Of a stretch of 5,747 nucleotides of DNA, positions 5,195 through 5,747 are shown piece after piece. A model generated the notes under the pieces. It was not told the origin of the DNA and ran no database searches. It was given only the letters and a program-made list of their open reading frames with translations. Position numbers and translations under genes: made by a program. Position 1 is the stretch's first letter; each line of letters begins with the position of its first letter. The stretch is from Chloroflexota bacterium. Its GTDB lineage: Bacteria > Chloroflexota > Anaerolineae > Aggregatilineales > Phototrophicaceae. The stretch lies in the NCBI GenBank assembly GCA_026706395.1, contig JAPOYU010000057.1, positions 1 through 5,747 of the forward strand, written 5' to 3'.

Positions 5195-5747
5195 ATGCTC
5201 GCAAAAATCCGCCGCCATCTCCATTTCATAATTGTTGCTATTATTCTCCTGGTCGTGATGACATTTCCGACGATTGTCTACGTTTTTCGGACGGATGTCT
5301 TCTGGCTGCCGGCGAAACATTGCTGTGATGCCTTTATTTATTTCTGGAATGTTTGGTACCTAAAACAAGTGTTCGCCGGACAAGCGGATCTTCTGTACAC
5401 CAACACGATCTTTTACCCTGAAGGCGTGTCGCTGACGTACACCCCGCTGGTTTTGCCGCACGGCATTACAGTCAATGCTCTGCAATTGTTTCTGCCGCTG
5501 TCCAATGCCTATAGCCTTACATATCTCCTAATTATTTTTTCGTCGGCTTGCGCAGCCTATATCTACTTGCATTGGCTGTTCAAAAACCGGTGGCTCGCGC
5601 TATTTGGCGCGGTCATCTTCGGCTTTTGTCCACAAATTCTCATAAGTACAAGTTGGCCCAATATCGCTTGGCTGGCGCCTGTGCCATTGATTTTTTATGG
5701 CGTTCACCGCGGCATTAGTGAAAAACGCGCGAACCTGATCATCCTCG
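5195..5747 (+). CDS. GT-C-like polytopic membrane protein (putative glycosyltransferase), 3' end outside window
   Basis: The frame is open from the ATG at 5195 to the window end, 184 codons by hand translation. A basic start (MLAKIRRHLH) leads into a first membrane helix at about 11-31. A loop follows with H42-C-C-D45 and F50-W-N-V-W-Y55, then TIFYPEGVSL (71-80). Further helices lie at about 107-126, 132-150 and 157-170. An Asp soon after the first helix and a Y/F-P-x-G motif in the first loop occur in large predicted GT-C-type membrane proteins of Chloroflexota and other bacteria, thought to transfer sugars from polyprenyl phosphate carriers. That role is inferred; no substrate can be named. 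GAGG at 5189-5192 is only two bases from the ATG, so the ribosome site is poor. The codon use is more A/T-rich than in efp or the maturase gene, which may mean later acquisition. It diverges from the DUF2142-like gene. Confidence 0.75.
   Translation, partial: MLAKIRRHLHFIIVAIILLVVMTFPTIVYVFRTDVFWLPAKHCCDAFIYFWNVWYLKQVFAGQADLLYTNTIFYPEGVSLTYTPLVLPHGITVNALQLFLPLSNAYSLTYLLIIFSSACAAYIYLHWLFKNRWLALFGAVIFGFCPQILISTSWPNIAWLAPVPLIFYGVHRGISEKRANLIIL

Noticed and set aside
1..5747. CRISPR array, tRNA or rRNA genes, insertion sequence ends
   Set aside because: By eye I saw no regularly spaced repeats, no cloverleaf with a T-loop consensus, no rRNA stretch and no transposase-like protein in any frame; gaps between genes are too short for most of these.

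Overview
The window looks like a piece of a bacterial chromosome with GC-rich coding DNA, most likely from an uncultured Chloroflexota-type organism (Anaerolineae-like). This assignment is inference. It rests on the style of the EF-P sequence (HHKPGRGKA tip, VEAAVAGDTA linker), on the GT-C/DUF2142-type membrane proteins, and on an apparently leaderless gene. No rRNA or other phylogenetic marker is present to settle it.

Layout, left to right. (1) 1-463, minus: the N-terminal part of an orphan HsdR_N-type PD-(D/E)XK nuclease-like protein, cut by the window edge. (2) 577-1875, plus: a complete radical SAM/SPASM anaerobic sulfatase maturase (anSME) with all three Fe-S cluster ligand sets and an added C-terminal SEC-C zinc motif. 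(3) 1897-2434, minus: a two-gene type II toxin-antitoxin operon with a small acidic antitoxin upstream of, and overlapping, a RelE/HigB-like toxin. (4) 2516-2899, plus: ridA, the enamine/imine deaminase, divergent from the TA operon with interleaved promoters. (5) 2979-3542, plus: efp, with its own extended -10 promoter and an arginine rather than a lysine at the tip of the modification loop. (6) 3611-4927, minus: a polytopic DUF2142/GT-C-like membrane protein, convergent with efp; the short gap holds two interlocking inverted repeats. (7) 5195-5747, plus: the start of another GT-C-like polytopic membrane protein, divergent from the previous one across a more AT-rich 267-bp spacer with a perfect 8-bp inverted repeat.

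Functionally this is a mixed neighbourhood rather than one pathway. ridA and efp are housekeeping genes (metabolite damage control and translation of proline-rich stretches). The TA pair and the HsdR_N gene are accessory, defence-type genes. The two membrane proteins suggest a surface polysaccharide or protein glycosylation locus continuing to the right. The maturase presumably serves sulfatases encoded elsewhere. No CRISPR array, tRNA, rRNA or insertion sequence was seen. I found no clear new multi-gene system. The most notable points are the SEC-C fusion on the maturase, the Arg-type EF-P, the poorly classified antitoxin with its shared divergent promoter region, and the A-B-A'-B' repeat structure between efp and the membrane protein gene.
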